A DNA stretch of 59,686 nucleotides from CAZMFZ01 sp964565665 (GCA_964565665.1 CAZMFZ010000003.1:1-59686), one strand, 5' to 3'; shown: positions 24,911 to 34,013, numbered from the stretch's first letter. Notes: generated by a model from the sequence alone, not told the origin. Made by a program: numbers and translations.

Positions 24911-25747
24911 ATGTTCAAGGGCAGAAAATTAGTAATTGCAACCAAACACGAAAAAGAAAAAGTGATTTCCCCGCTTTTAGAAAAAGCTTTCGGAGTGTCA
25001 TGCTTTGTAAATGAAAACTTTGATACAGATGTTTTAGGCACTTTTACAGGTGAAATTGAACGAGAACTCGACCCCATTGCAACAGTCAGACAAAAATGCT
25101 TGAAGTCAATGGAAGTATCGAATTGCGATTTGGGTATAGCAAGTGAAGGCTCTTTTGGTTCTCATCCATCCATGTTTTTTGTAAACGCTGATGATGAGTT
25201 TTTGATTTTTATTGATAAGAAGAATAAAATAGAAATTATTGCAAGAGAATTAAGCACGCAAACAAACTTCAATGGCAAAGAGATTAAAACTGAAAATGAA
25301 CTTCTAGAATTCGCAGATTTAGTAAATTTTCCATCACATGGCCTCATCCTTCGTAAATCTAAAGAAGAAAACGAACACATTATAAAGGGGATTGTTGATC
25401 TAAACTCATTAAAAGAAGCATACAAAAAACTGTTTGAAATGTTTAATTCTGTGTATGCAGAAACCGATATGCGGGCAATGTACAATCCCTCTCGCATGAA
25501 GGTTATTGAAGCAGCGACTCAAAAATTAGTAGATAAAATAAATTCAACATGTCCTGAATGCAACATGCCAGGCTTTGCTATTACAGAAGCAAGAAAAGGA
25601 CTTGAATGTAGCTTGTGCGGCTCTGAGACCAATTCAATACTAAGCCATATTTACGTTTGCCAGCATTGTGAATACAAAAAGGAAGAAATGTTCCCGCATA
25701 GTAAAATAACCGAAGACCCTATGCATTGTGCCTATTGCAACCCTTAA
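24911..25747 (+). CDS. DUF6671-like protein with C-terminal cysteine clusters
   Basis: A 278-residue cytosolic protein of unknown function. The N-terminal half has conserved-looking blocks KLVIATKHEKEKVI, TDVLGTFTGEIER and CDLGIASEGSFGSHP, which I associate with the DUF6671 family. The C-terminal 80 residues contain four paired-cysteine knuckles (CPEC, CSLC, CQHC, CAYC), enough for two zinc ribbons, similar in style to rubredoxin/zinc-ribbon knuckles of nucleic-acid-binding proteins. It lies 16 bases after pyrC and is likely in the same transcript, which may be incidental. No enzyme signature was recognised. Confidence 0.72.
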   Translation: MFKGRKLVIATKHEKEKVISPLLEKAFGVSCFVNENFDTDVLGTFTGEIERELDPIATVRQKCLKSMEVSNCDLGIASEGSFGSHPSMFFVNADDEFLIFIDKKNKIEIIARELSTQTNFNGKEIKTENELLEFADLVNFPSHGLILRKSKEENEHIIKGIVDLNSLKEAYKKLFEMFNSVYAETDMRAMYNPSRMKVIEAATQKLVDKINSTCPECNMPGFAITEARKGLECSLCGSETNSILSHIYVCQHCEYKKEEMFPHSKITEDPMHCAYCNP

Positions 25748-26089
25748 CACAACTGAAAACTGGAATTATCGGGATTACTAATTTAAAATTTGATGATTAC
25801 CTTTTTCATAAAACCTTTGTAGACCAAACAACCACTGATTTGTATACTACTTGGCCTATGGCGTGCAAATTTTAAGATAAATGCAATTTCGGCTCAAAAC
25901 TAATACGTCTTTTAAGCAAGAGAATATTTCCAAACCTGATTTGGCATGGTCAATTATTATATTTGGCACAAATTACACGATCTATTATAGTCAAGATTAG
26001 GCTAGCAAAGTTTAAAGCTTTGGAGAAGTTTAGAATCTAAGAAAAATAGTAGATTTGCTGCTCGAAAGAAGTGAAACGACAATAAGCTA
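25748..26089. other. Intergenic region upstream of bioB
   Basis: About 340 bases without coding potential. It holds a degenerate copy of the palindromic repeat seen at 18972-19059 (26006-26030) and a -7-like promoter element at 26050-26057. Nothing else recognisable. Confidence 0.5.
26050..26057 (+). promoter_or_regulatory. Possible -7 element of bioB
   Basis: TAGATTTG matches TAnnTTTG and lies 33 bases before the bioB ATG. No TTTG is found 19-21 bases upstream (the nearest is 27 bases away), so this is a weak call. Confidence 0.3.
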
Positions 26090-27073
26090 ATGATTAGAAA
26101 CGACTGGAAATTAGAAGAAATAAAAGATATATTTTACAAGCCTGTATTGGAGTTGGTGTACGAAGCGGCCACCATTCACAGACAATATAATGAAACAGGA
26201 GAAGTGCAGGTTTGCACTTTATTATCAGTGAAAACAGGGGGTTGTGCTGAAGATTGTGCTTATTGCCCGCAGGCAGCTCGCTATCATACCAATGTAAAAG
26301 CCCAGAAGCTGTTGGCAGTAGATGAAGTATTGAAAAATGCCCTGGAAGCTAAAGAATCGGGTAGTACACGCTTTTGTATGGGTGCAGCATGGAGAGAAAT
26401 CAGAGACAACAGAGATTTTGACAATGTGCTTGAAATGGTGAAAGGGGTAAATAATATGGGTATGGAAGTGTGTGCCACCCTAGGAATGCTTACACCCGAA
26501 CAAGCCGAAAAACTGAAAAATGCAGGATTGTATGCTTACAATCACAACCTTGATACCAGTGCCGACCATTACGACCAAATCATTACCACCAGAAAATACA
26601 GTGATAGATTAGATACTTTAGAAAATGTGCGCAAATCGGGTATTTCAGTTTGCTCAGGCGGCATTATTGGTATGGGCGAAACAGAATACGACCGCATAAG
26701 CATGCTGCATACTTTGGCTACTTTGCCTCAACATCCAGAATCGGTGCCGGTAAATGCTTTGGTGCCAGTAGAAGGCACACCGCTTGAAAATCAGGAGAAA
26801 GTATCGGTATGGGAAATGGTGCGTATGATAGCCACAGCCCGAGTTTTGATGCCCAAAGCGATGGTTCGCTTATCGGCAGGCAGGGTGAGAATGACTACTG
26901 AAGAACAAGCATTGTGTTTCTTAGCTGGAGCAAACTCTATTTTTGCGGGAGATAAATTGCTTACAACACCAAATCCAGGTACAATTGAAGACAAAGCCAT
27001 GTTTCAATTGCTGGGTTTGAAACCTAGAAAATCATTTAAAATTGAGGAGTTAGAAGAAATTGCTTTGTACTAA
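26090..27073 (+). CDS. bioB: Biotin synthase (radical SAM)
   Basis: A 327-residue radical SAM enzyme that inserts sulfur into dethiobiotin. The C-x3-C-x2-C cluster motif is GGCAEDCAYCPQA (near residue 46-57), preceded by the family signature EVQVCTLLSVKTG. Further conserved blocks are FCMGAAWR, YNHNLDTS, CSGGIIGMGE, NALVPVEGTPL, RLSAGR, the last containing the arginine that ligates the [2Fe-2S] cluster, and GANSIFAGDKLLTT. The length is normal and every key residue is visible. No other biotin gene is in the window, so bioB is not within a bio operon here. It converges with folE. Confidence 0.96.
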   Translation: MIRNDWKLEEIKDIFYKPVLELVYEAATIHRQYNETGEVQVCTLLSVKTGGCAEDCAYCPQAARYHTNVKAQKLLAVDEVLKNALEAKESGSTRFCMGAAWREIRDNRDFDNVLEMVKGVNNMGMEVCATLGMLTPEQAEKLKNAGLYAYNHNLDTSADHYDQIITTRKYSDRLDTLENVRKSGISVCSGGIIGMGETEYDRISMLHTLATLPQHPESVPVNALVPVEGTPLENQEKVSVWEMVRMIATARVLMPKAMVRLSAGRVRMTTEEQALCFLAGANSIFAGDKLLTTPNPGTIEDKAMFQLLGLKPRKSFKIEELEEIALY

Positions 27074-27110
27074 CTTTGATTACGCAAATTCCTCTAACTT
27101 CAATTAGTAG

Positions 27111-27791
27111 CTATTTAGCATACACATATTTCAGAAACTCATCTTTCTTAGCTTCCTCTTCAAATCGACCACTATAATGCGAAGTTACTGTGCTTGAGCT
27201 CCTGTCTTCCACGCCTCTAGACGATACGCACAAGTGTTGGGCATCAATTACCACAGCCACATCATCGGTATTTAAGGCTTTTTTGAGTTCATTGGCTATT
27301 TGCACGGTCAATCGTTCTTGCACTTGTGGGCGTTTGGCATAATATTGCACAATTCGGTTTATTTTCGATAAGCCAATTACACTACCATTTGAAATATACG
27401 CTACATGAGCCATACCCACGATGGGTACAAAATGATGCTCGCAGTTGGAATACAAGGTGATATTTCTCTCCACAAGCATTTCGTTGTATTTATACTTATT
27501 TTCGAAAAGAGCTATTTTAGGTTTGTTGGCAGGATTTAATCCGCTAAAAATCTCCTTCACATACATTTTGGCTACACGATGCGGTGTGCCTTTTAAACTA
27601 TCGTCAGTCAAGTCTAAGCCCAAAATATTCATAATTTCACGAAAGTGTTCTTCGATAAGTTCCACTTTTGTGTCGTCATCCATATCAAAAGCATTTTCTT
27701 TCATCGGTGTATCAATAGAAGTCATAATATGGTTTTCGCCCATTGCATCTACATCTTCTTTATCGATTAATAATTTTTCAAGTGAACCCAT
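27111..27791 (-). CDS. folE: GTP cyclohydrolase I
   Basis: A 226-residue enzyme converting GTP to dihydroneopterin triphosphate, the first step of tetrahydrofolate (and pterin) synthesis. Zinc and catalytic residues are in YSNCEHHFVPI (near residue 117), with GLSKINRIVQYYAKRPQVQERLT following and the distal zinc cysteine in AQHLCVSSRG. An extended N-terminal segment of about 40 residues, acidic and poorly conserved, precedes the fold. ATG at 27791 begins MGSLEKLL. The gene is divergent from argG and convergent with bioB, so it is probably monocistronic. Confidence 0.95.
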   Translation of the reverse strand: MGSLEKLLIDKEDVDAMGENHIMTSIDTPMKENAFDMDDDTKVELIEEHFREIMNILGLDLTDDSLKGTPHRVAKMYVKEIFSGLNPANKPKIALFENKYKYNEMLVERNITLYSNCEHHFVPIVGMAHVAYISNGSVIGLSKINRIVQYYAKRPQVQERLTVQIANELKKALNTDDVAVVIDAQHLCVSSRGVEDRSSSTVTSHYSGRFEEEAKKDEFLKYVYAK

Positions 27792-28189
27792 TCAGATTTT
27801 TGTTTAGTGTTTCAATCTAGTGAGATTAACAAATGATGATGACTAAGGTTCAAAGTTTATGAATAATTTTTGGTAAATAAGCAATGTTTTATTTTTCAAA
27901 ACTTTATGCTTGTTTGCCCAAATAATAATCATATCCTGCATATCAATATCACAATACACGAAATAGCAAGTATGCGATTAAGAATTTTATTTCAAGGTGA
28001 TATTCATAATTAGTAAATGTATCCATCACACTCCTATAACTAAGAAATTATGTAGCCAAATTAATCTTTATCATTCAATTTTTACTCAATAAATATGAGC
28101 GAATGTATACATTGGCAGTTTTTCAAATTATCTCCCTCTCATTTATTGATAATAAATATATTTGCCTGCATTTTATAAATCTTATTACA
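27792..28189. other. Divergent promoter region of folE and argG
   Basis: About 400 bases without a gene. A -7-like TATATTTG lies close to argG. The fragment GGTTCAAAGTTTATGAAT near 27848 weakly resembles the 19031-19059 repeat. No tRNA or riboswitch structure was recognised. Confidence 0.5.
28157..28164 (+). promoter_or_regulatory. Possible -7 element of argG
   Basis: TATATTTG fits TAnnTTTG and ends 25 bases before the preferred ATG at 28190. A matching -33 TTTG at the usual spacing is not visible. If real, transcription starts downstream of the ORF-extending ATG at 28103, which supports the 28190 start. Confidence 0.35.
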
Positions 28190-29377
28190 ATGAAACTTCT
28201 TCTTGCTTTTAGCGGAGGCCTCGATACCTCTTTTTGTGTAAAATATTTGATAGAACAAGGCTACGAAGTGCATACCGCCATAGTAGATACTGGAGGCTTC
28301 ACCAAAGATGAATTGGCAGATATTGAGAAAAAAGCCTTTGAACTAGGCTCAAAGTCCCATATAACACTCAACATAATTAATGAATATTATCAAAAATGCC
28401 TCAAGTATTTAATATTTGGCAATGTGCTTCGGAACAATACTTATCCACTTTCAGTAAGTGCCGAGAGAGTATTTCAAGCATTGTCTATTGCTAAGTATGC
28501 CGATGAAATAAAAGCAGAATATGTTGCACATGGCAGCACAGGTGCTGGAAACGATCAGGTGCGGTTCGATATGATATTTAATATTGTATGCCCCGAGGTA
28601 AAAATAATTACCCCTATTCGCGACCTTAAACTATCAAGAGAAGAAGAAATAGAATACCTAATAAAAAAGGGTGTAGTCAGAGATTGGACAAAAGCAGCCT
28701 ATTCTATCAATAAAGGTATTTGGGGTACATCTGTGGGCGGTAAAGAAACGCTCACCTCTGATAAAAGCCTTCCAGAAACAGCTTTTCCAACCCAAAAAAC
28801 CAAATCAGGCTCAGAGACGATTACACTTTTATTTGAAAAGGGAGAATTAAATGCAGTAAATGGCATACCATATTCCAGCCCTATTGAGGCAGTAAATGTG
28901 CTGAACGATATAGCCGCACCCTACGGAATTGGTCGCGATATCCACGTGGGCGACACCATCATTGGCATCAAAGGCAGGGTGGGTTTCGAGGCGGCAGCTC
29001 CCCTTATCATTATCAAGGCCCATCATTTACTCGAAAAACACACCTTGGTAAAATGGCAATTGTATTGGAAAGATCAAATGGCTAATTGGTATGGCATGAT
29101 GGTACATGAAGGGCAATTTCTAGATCCTGTAATGCGAAATATAGAATCATTTCTTGAAGACACACAGAAAACCGTGAGTGGCAAAGTATACATTGAGCTA
29201 CAACCGTATCATTTTGTATTACATGGCATTAAATCTGAGCATGATTTGATGTCGAGCAAATTTGGCAAATATGGCGAAATGAACAATGCTTGGTCGGGCG
29301 ATGATGTAAAAGGGTTTGCTAAAATATTTGGCAACCAAACCATGATTTACCACCGTGTGAACGAAACAGAAATATAA
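28190..29377 (+). CDS. argG: Argininosuccinate synthase
   Basis: A 395-residue enzyme condensing citrulline and aspartate with ATP in arginine synthesis. The pyrophosphatase loop is AFSGGLDTSFC at the N-terminus, followed by AHGSTGAGNDQVRFD (citrulline/aspartate site) and SPIREL-like ITPIRDLKLSREEE; the C-terminus has VSGKVYIELQPYHF. I start at ATG 28190 (MKLLLAFSGG) because the SGGLD motif belongs within the first dozen residues; the upstream in-frame ATG at 28103 adds 29 hydrophobic residues unlike the family and would lie upstream of the likely promoter. No other arg gene is adjacent. A terminator follows. Confidence 0.94.
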   Translation: MKLLLAFSGGLDTSFCVKYLIEQGYEVHTAIVDTGGFTKDELADIEKKAFELGSKSHITLNIINEYYQKCLKYLIFGNVLRNNTYPLSVSAERVFQALSIAKYADEIKAEYVAHGSTGAGNDQVRFDMIFNIVCPEVKIITPIRDLKLSREEEIEYLIKKGVVRDWTKAAYSINKGIWGTSVGGKETLTSDKSLPETAFPTQKTKSGSETITLLFEKGELNAVNGIPYSSPIEAVNVLNDIAAPYGIGRDIHVGDTIIGIKGRVGFEAAAPLIIIKAHHLLEKHTLVKWQLYWKDQMANWYGMMVHEGQFLDPVMRNIESFLEDTQKTVSGKVYIELQPYHFVLHGIKSEHDLMSSKFGKYGEMNNAWSGDDVKGFAKIFGNQTMIYHRVNETEI

Positions 29378-29419
29378 TTCAGCTTCAGTATTCAACTATT
29401 TAATGGCTATTTTGGATTT

Positions 29420-29456
29420 AAAATGAATTATTTGAAGTACATAATTCATTTTTTAT
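29420..29456 (+). terminator. Rho-independent terminator after argG
   Basis: A 12-bp perfect inverted repeat (AAAATGAATTAT, 29420-29431, with 29441-29452) around a nine-base loop, followed by a T-rich run. It lies 43 bases after the argG stop. Confidence 0.65.
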
Positions 29457-29562
29457 TAAATACTATTATACTTTAATAATTGCTTTTTTTGATAGATATT
29501 TGAAGGTAATTAAATGTGCATTATCGCATATTCAACTATAATAATTAGAAAAACCTATACCT

Positions 29563-31686
29563 ATGTCTAAATTAAAACTTGCAGCCACTGCATTAGTTTC
29601 CGCACTTGCCTATTCATTTTCTTTTGCTCAAGAAATAACTTGGGCAAATAAATTGCTCGAAATTACCAACAGATTTCAATTTGAAAACAATGGGGCAGAG
29701 GCTTTATTGGGCGTTCCTACTGTATATCCGGGAAAATTAGACGAATCAAAAGTAGATACATACAGCGAGGGCTATATCATCTACAATGAAAATACTTTAA
29801 AAAAGAACTCCATTGTAGTAGGCTTCCCTTCGGCTATTATGGCTAGGCAAGTAATTGTAGGGGGCATATTTAATGTAGGGTCTATCAATTCTATAAGCAT
29901 AATTACCGAAAACAATAAAGAAAAAGAAATTTACAAACCCAGTATTAAAGCTTCTAAAACAAAGTTCAATAGCTTTTCTACCTTTTTTAGTGCAGCAAAA
30001 GTAATAGCAGTTAAAATAGTAATCGACCCTAGCAAAATAAATGAATGGAATATTCTGAAAGGCATAGGTATATCAAATTCCGATCAGCCTGCTGATTTAA
30101 AGCCAAATGCACTCGTAACTAACGATGGGTTCAAATCAAAAGAAAAAATTGCAGGCAAAATTACAAGCGATACAAGTTGCATGGCTTTCAATCCCAAAGT
30201 ATCACCTGATGGCAAAACGCTCTATTTTGTAAAAGACTGCAGAAATGAATTAAATAACCAAGAGATATGGCTTTCAGAATTGAATGCAAAAGGTGAATGG
30301 AGCGATGCCAAAAATGCTGGCTTCCCACTTAATAACAAAGGGCATAATTTTGTGGCATCAATAAGCCTCGATGGTCGATTTTTGATATTGGGCAATACCT
30401 ACAATGAAGATGGTACTGAGGCTACCGATGGCGTTTCTATATCACATAGAAAAGAATTGGGCGGATGGGAAGTGCCAAAACCAATTAAAATACCTGGTTT
30501 TACAAATAAGAATAGCCATGCCAATTTCTTTATGAGTGCCGATGAATCTACATTGCTTATTGCCATTCAAGACGATAAAAGTATAGGCGATCTCGATTTG
30601 TATTTCTGTAAGTATAATAAATATGCCCAAACTTGGGATGCTCCTGTAAATCTTGGTTCAGTAATCAACACACCCTACCAAGAAGATTATCCATTTTTAG
30701 CTGTAGATGGCAAAACCTTGTATTTCAGCTCAAAAGGTTATTTGGGCTTCGGTGGGCACGACATATATATGTCGAAAAGAATAGATGATAGCTACACTAA
30801 ATGGAGCAAGCCTGTAAATTTAGGACCGTTAGTAAATTCAAAAACTGATGATAAAGGCTTTTTGATCGCTGCTCGTGGCGATCAAGCCTACTTTAATTCT
30901 GTAAGTTCCGAAAACGATACTTTGCAGCACATGGATATTTATAAGATAGATTTACCGAAAGTACTCAAGCAAAATCCACAGGTGTTATTATCAGGCTCTA
31001 TACTTGATAGAGATTCGAAAATGCCAATCAGAGGAACGGTGAGAATTAAAAATAAAGCAGGTGAGCTAATTTCGTATTGTACTTCCAATCCAAAAAATGG
31101 CAAGTATGTGCTTTCTGTTGCATTTGGGCAGGTGTATAATCTTCGGGTAGATGCCATCAATTATTTCAAAGTTGAAGAAGATTTAAAGCTTACTGATTCA
31201 TTGGTAGGGATTGAAATATTTAAAAATTTCAAGTTGGGAGCCTACCTCGATTCAGGCCAAACCCTTACTATCCGCAATTTATTATTTGAGAAAAGCAGTG
31301 CCAAACTTTCATCTGTTACAGGTTTTGTACTTGACTCTTTGGTAGATAAGCTAAACCAACAGCCCGATGCAATCATAGAAATTGGCGGGCATACTGATAA
31401 TATTGGCGACACAAAACAGGTAGTAAAAAAAGGCAAACCGAGCAAAGGGAAAAAAGCTGTGAAGAAGCCTGCCATTGCAGTAGCATTTGTAGATAACAAA
31501 ACACTTTCTTTGCAAAGAGCTCAAAGTGTAGGTAAATATTTAGAATCAAAAGGTATAGCTGCAAGAAGAATTTCCTGCAAAGGATATGGCTCAGAGCAGC
31601 CCGTTGCTAGCAATACCACACCAGAGGGTAAAGCAACGAATAGGCGAGTGGTAGTTAAGTTTTTAACTAAGATTGCAAAAGAGTAG
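29563..31686 (+). CDS. OmpA-family protein with PD40 propeller-like repeats
   Basis: A 707-residue exported protein. Residues 1-23 are a signal peptide (FSFAQ). A unique N-terminal domain (about 25-190) precedes several PD40/WD40-like blades (FNPKVSPDGKTLYFVKD, DYPFLAVDGKTLYFSSKG), then a carboxypeptidase-regulatory-like domain (about 480-560) and a C-terminal OmpA peptidoglycan-binding domain (about 585-707; IEIGGHTDN, LQRAQSVGKYL, GYGSEQPVASN, NRRVVVKF). It is likely anchored in the periplasm/outer membrane by binding peptidoglycan. Oddity: a roughly 27-residue lysine-rich stretch (residues 617-643) interrupts the OmpA domain between GHTDN and the RAQ helix. It lacks the TPR part of the related gene at 34288. 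Exact role unknown. Confidence 0.85.
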   Translation: MSKLKLAATALVSALAYSFSFAQEITWANKLLEITNRFQFENNGAEALLGVPTVYPGKLDESKVDTYSEGYIIYNENTLKKNSIVVGFPSAIMARQVIVGGIFNVGSINSISIITENNKEKEIYKPSIKASKTKFNSFSTFFSAAKVIAVKIVIDPSKINEWNILKGIGISNSDQPADLKPNALVTNDGFKSKEKIAGKITSDTSCMAFNPKVSPDGKTLYFVKDCRNELNNQEIWLSELNAKGEWSDAKNAGFPLNNKGHNFVASISLDGRFLILGNTYNEDGTEATDGVSISHRKELGGWEVPKPIKIPGFTNKNSHANFFMSADESTLLIAIQDDKSIGDLDLYFCKYNKYAQTWDAPVNLGSVINTPYQEDYPFLAVDGKTLYFSSKGYLGFGGHDIYMSKRIDDSYTKWSKPVNLGPLVNSKTDDKGFLIAARGDQAYFNSVSSENDTLQHMDIYKIDLPKVLKQNPQVLLSGSILDRDSKMPIRGTVRIKNKAGELISYCTSNPKNGKYVLSVAFGQVYNLRVDAINYFKVEEDLKLTDSLVGIEIFKNFKLGAYLDSGQTLTIRNLLFEKSSAKLSSVTGFVLDSLVDKLNQQPDAIIEIGGHTDNIGDTKQVVKKGKPSKGKKAVKKPAIAVAFVDNKTLSLQRAQSVGKYLESKGIAARRISCKGYGSEQPVASNTTPEGKATNRRVVVKFLTKIAKE

Positions 31687-31763
31687 GAACATCAACAGGA
31701 TTCCATTTTTGATTGAATGGCATACAGTCGAAAAAAACTTTAATGTAGTTGTTTTGAAAAGTT

Positions 31764-33005
31764 TTACATCTGCAATTTCCGTAGTTTCTCGGCTTTAAAT
31801 GCAGTCACAATCACTACTGCAATTGATACTATTCCGCCTATTACTACAGAATTTACTACTCCTAAAAACTTGGCTGCCAACCCACTTTCGAATGCCCCAA
31901 TTTCATTGCTAGAGCCAATAAATATGTTATTAATAGCAGATACCCTGCCTTTCATATAATCTGGTGTATGAAGTTGCATGAGTGTACCGCGTATTACCAC
32001 ACTTACCCCATCCATTATTCCGGCAAATAGCAAAATAAAAAACGAGAGCCAAAAATAAGTACTTAATCCAAAGGCAATCATCGCGATGCCAAACCCTGCC
32101 ACAGCGAAAAGTAGTTTCAATCCGGCATTTCTTTTTATTGGTTTATGAGCCAATAAAATGGCCACACTCACTGCACCCAAGCCCATGGCAGCTTTAAGTA
32201 AGCCAAATTCAAATGCACCCACATGCAAAATGTCTTTCGCGAAAACAGGCAATAGAGCCACTGCCCCGCCAAATAGCACTGCAAATAAATCGAGTGTAAT
32301 AGTAGAAAGAATAATCTGGTGATTGAATACAAACCGCAATCCCGCAGTTATATTTTCCCACATAGAATCAGTAGTATTTTTAGTTGGGTTTGGTTTTCTT
32401 TTAATCAAAGAAAATAAGCTAATTGAGATTATAATCAGCGAGGCATCGGCCAAATAGCTGGTGGCAATGCCTAATGGGGCAATCAGTAATCCGCCAATGG
32501 CTGGCCCGGCAGTGGCTGAAATCTGCCAAACGGTGCTATTCCAAGTCACTGCATTCGAATACATTGCTTTATTATTGATAATCTGTGGCCAAAAAGAGAA
32601 TATTGCTGGGCCAAGAATGCCTCGGGCAATGCCACTTATAAAAATAATAGTATAAATAGCAAATGTTCCGAAGTTTGTAAGCATATCATTTACATTTGTC
32701 GATACAAAAAATAAAGCTGATGAACAGCCAAATAGCACAAAAGCACACCAAAGAATAATGGTTTTTCTATTGAAAGTATCGGCCATTTGTCCGCCAAAAA
32801 GGGCTATGCCAATGGCAGGGATTGCTTCTGCCAAGCCTATAAGACCTAGAGAAAAAGGATTATCTGTGAGCTGGTATATTTGCCAGCCCACTATTACTGA
32901 TTGTATTTGTATAGAAAAATTGAGTAGAAATCGAGCTGCAAGAAACAGGGTAAATTCTTTATTTCTTAGAGCAGTATAGGGGTCGTATTTTATTTCGTTC
33001 ATCAC
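31764..33005 (-). CDS. Major facilitator superfamily transporter
   Basis: A 413-residue inner-membrane protein with about 12 hydrophobic helices. The loop 2-3 motif is present as GGQMADTFNRKT, and the sequence start (YTALRNKEFTLFLAARFLLN, then IQIQSVIVGWQIYQLT) resembles the MFS_3/enterobactin-exporter-like group, which mostly exports small molecules. Substrate cannot be deduced. It is the last of a minus-strand series adk - DUF4286 - MFS, separated from DUF4286 by 68 bases that contain a REP-like palindrome, so co-transcription is possible but uncertain. Confidence 0.85.
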   Translation of the reverse strand: MMNEIKYDPYTALRNKEFTLFLAARFLLNFSIQIQSVIVGWQIYQLTDNPFSLGLIGLAEAIPAIGIALFGGQMADTFNRKTIILWCAFVLFGCSSALFFVSTNVNDMLTNFGTFAIYTIIFISGIARGILGPAIFSFWPQIINNKAMYSNAVTWNSTVWQISATAGPAIGGLLIAPLGIATSYLADASLIIISISLFSLIKRKPNPTKNTTDSMWENITAGLRFVFNHQIILSTITLDLFAVLFGGAVALLPVFAKDILHVGAFEFGLLKAAMGLGAVSVAILLAHKPIKRNAGLKLLFAVAGFGIAMIAFGLSTYFWLSFFILLFAGIMDGVSVVIRGTLMQLHTPDYMKGRVSAINNIFIGSSNEIGAFESGLAAKFLGVVNSVVIGGIVSIAVVIVTAFKAEKLRKLQM

Positions 33006-33007
33006 TC

Positions 33008-33042
33008 ATTGATTGCCGTGGATTTAAACCCACGGCATCAAT
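33008..33042. repeat. REP-like palindrome between MFS and DUF4286 genes
   Basis: ATTGATTGCCGTGG (33008-33021) and CCACGGCATCAAT (33030-33042) form an inverted repeat with one bulged base; the GC-rich core GCCGTGG...CCACGGC stands out in this AT-rich DNA. The pattern resembles dispersed palindromes of Bacteroidota genomes. No adjacent U run suits a standard terminator. Confidence 0.65.
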
Positions 33043-33073
33043 TGAAATGGATTTAGATTTTATTTTTATTCAT

Positions 33074-33379
33074 TTAATTCATTACTTCTAATACTGTTCT
33101 GAAAAATAGCACCCTGTCCCCAAAATTTTGTGATGCCATGCGTTCAAATTTGTACATAAAATCTTCCTCAGAAATACTTACATAGGTGGCACTAGGCATT
33201 GAAAACTGCACTGCATAAGTATTTCCGTTTTCTTCGTCTTCGGTGAGCAATCGCATTATGCGATTATCGGTAAAAAGCCCCGTGGCCATTACTTCAGGCA
33301 CATATACTTTTTTTAGCCAATCGAGCCAATGCAATTTCAGGCTCGATTCTACATTAAAAGTTTGATTTATGATTACCAT
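33074..33379 (-). CDS. DUF4286-like small protein
   Basis: A 101-residue soluble protein. Blocks such as HWLDWLKKVYVPEVMATGLFTDNRIMRLL match what I know of DUF4286, a small ferredoxin-like family widespread in Bacteroidota with unknown function. No signal peptide, membrane segment or catalytic motif is visible. It lies between adk (61 bases upstream) and the MFS gene, with hairpin-forming sequences on both sides. Confidence 0.75.
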   Translation of the reverse strand: MVIINQTFNVESSLKLHWLDWLKKVYVPEVMATGLFTDNRIMRLLTEDEENGNTYAVQFSMPSATYVSISEEDFMYKFERMASQNFGDRVLFFRTVLEVMN

Positions 33380-33404
33380 TAATTATTCGGAATTTTGATT
33401 TTTT

Positions 33405-33432
33405 GATTGCCGATTATAATCAATTGGCAATC
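33405..33432. repeat. Inverted repeat between adk and DUF4286
   Basis: GATTGCC (33405-33411) pairs with GGCAATC (33426-33432), extended inwards by a G-T pair and three A-T pairs around a six-base loop. On the minus strand, the direction of adk, no U run follows, so it is a palindrome rather than a clear terminator. Confidence 0.5.
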
Positions 33433-33440
33433 GAATACGA

Positions 33441-34013
33441 TTAAAAAGTATCTACAATTTTGGATATTTTTCCGAATATTTCATCAATTTCACCAATTCC
33501 CTTTATGCCCGAGTATTTTCTTTGCAAAGTATAAAATTCTGCAACGGGTACAGTTTTGGTGTTGTATTCGGTAATGCGTTTGCGAATAAGCGTTTCATCT
33601 TGGTCGTCTGGTCTCCCTGAGTCTTTGCCTCTGATAATTAAGCGTTTCACCAATTCCTCTTCGGCTACTTCTAGGGCTATCATGCCTTTAATAGGGTTTC
33701 CTTTGGCATTCAGCAATTTGTCGAGGGCTTCAGCTTGCGGCACAGTGCGCGGAAATCCATCAAAAATAAACCCTTTTGTAGATGGGAATTCTTCCATTTT
33801 ATGGTCTATCATGTCTATTACAAGCTCATCAGGCACAAGCAAACCTTGATTCATAAATTCTTGAGCTTTTACTCCCAATGGAGTATTATTTTTGAGTTCT
33901 GCTCTTAAAATATCGCCTGTAGAAAGATGGATAAGCTCATATTTTGCGATTAGCTTTTCACTTTGTGTTCCTTTTCCTGCTCCTGGAGGGCCGAATAAAA
34001 CTATATTTATCAT
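33441..34013 (-). CDS. adk: Adenylate kinase
   Basis: A 190-residue enzyme interconverting ATP + AMP and 2 ADP. P-loop GPPGAGKGTQ at the N-terminus, AMP-site STGDILR, FIFDGFPRTVPQAEAL, and LID-region RGKDSGRPDDQDETLIRKR; the LID is of the short type without zinc cysteines. ATG at 34013 (MINIVLFGPPG) gives the standard Bacteroidota length; an in-frame ATG at 34055 would add 14 residues without support. It is the first gene of a minus-strand series with DUF4286 and the MFS transporter. A TATTTTTG (34045-34052, minus) could be a -7 element. Confidence 0.95.
   Translation of the reverse strand: MINIVLFGPPGAGKGTQSEKLIAKYELIHLSTGDILRAELKNNTPLGVKAQEFMNQGLLVPDELVIDMIDHKMEEFPSTKGFIFDGFPRTVPQAEALDKLLNAKGNPIKGMIALEVAEEELVKRLIIRGKDSGRPDDQDETLIRKRITEYNTKTVPVAEFYTLQRKYSGIKGIGEIDEIFGKISKIVDTF

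Noticed and set aside
28103..28189. Upstream ATG extending argininosuccinate synthase by 29 residues
   Set aside because: The added residues are unlike the family N-terminus and include the likely -7 promoter element.
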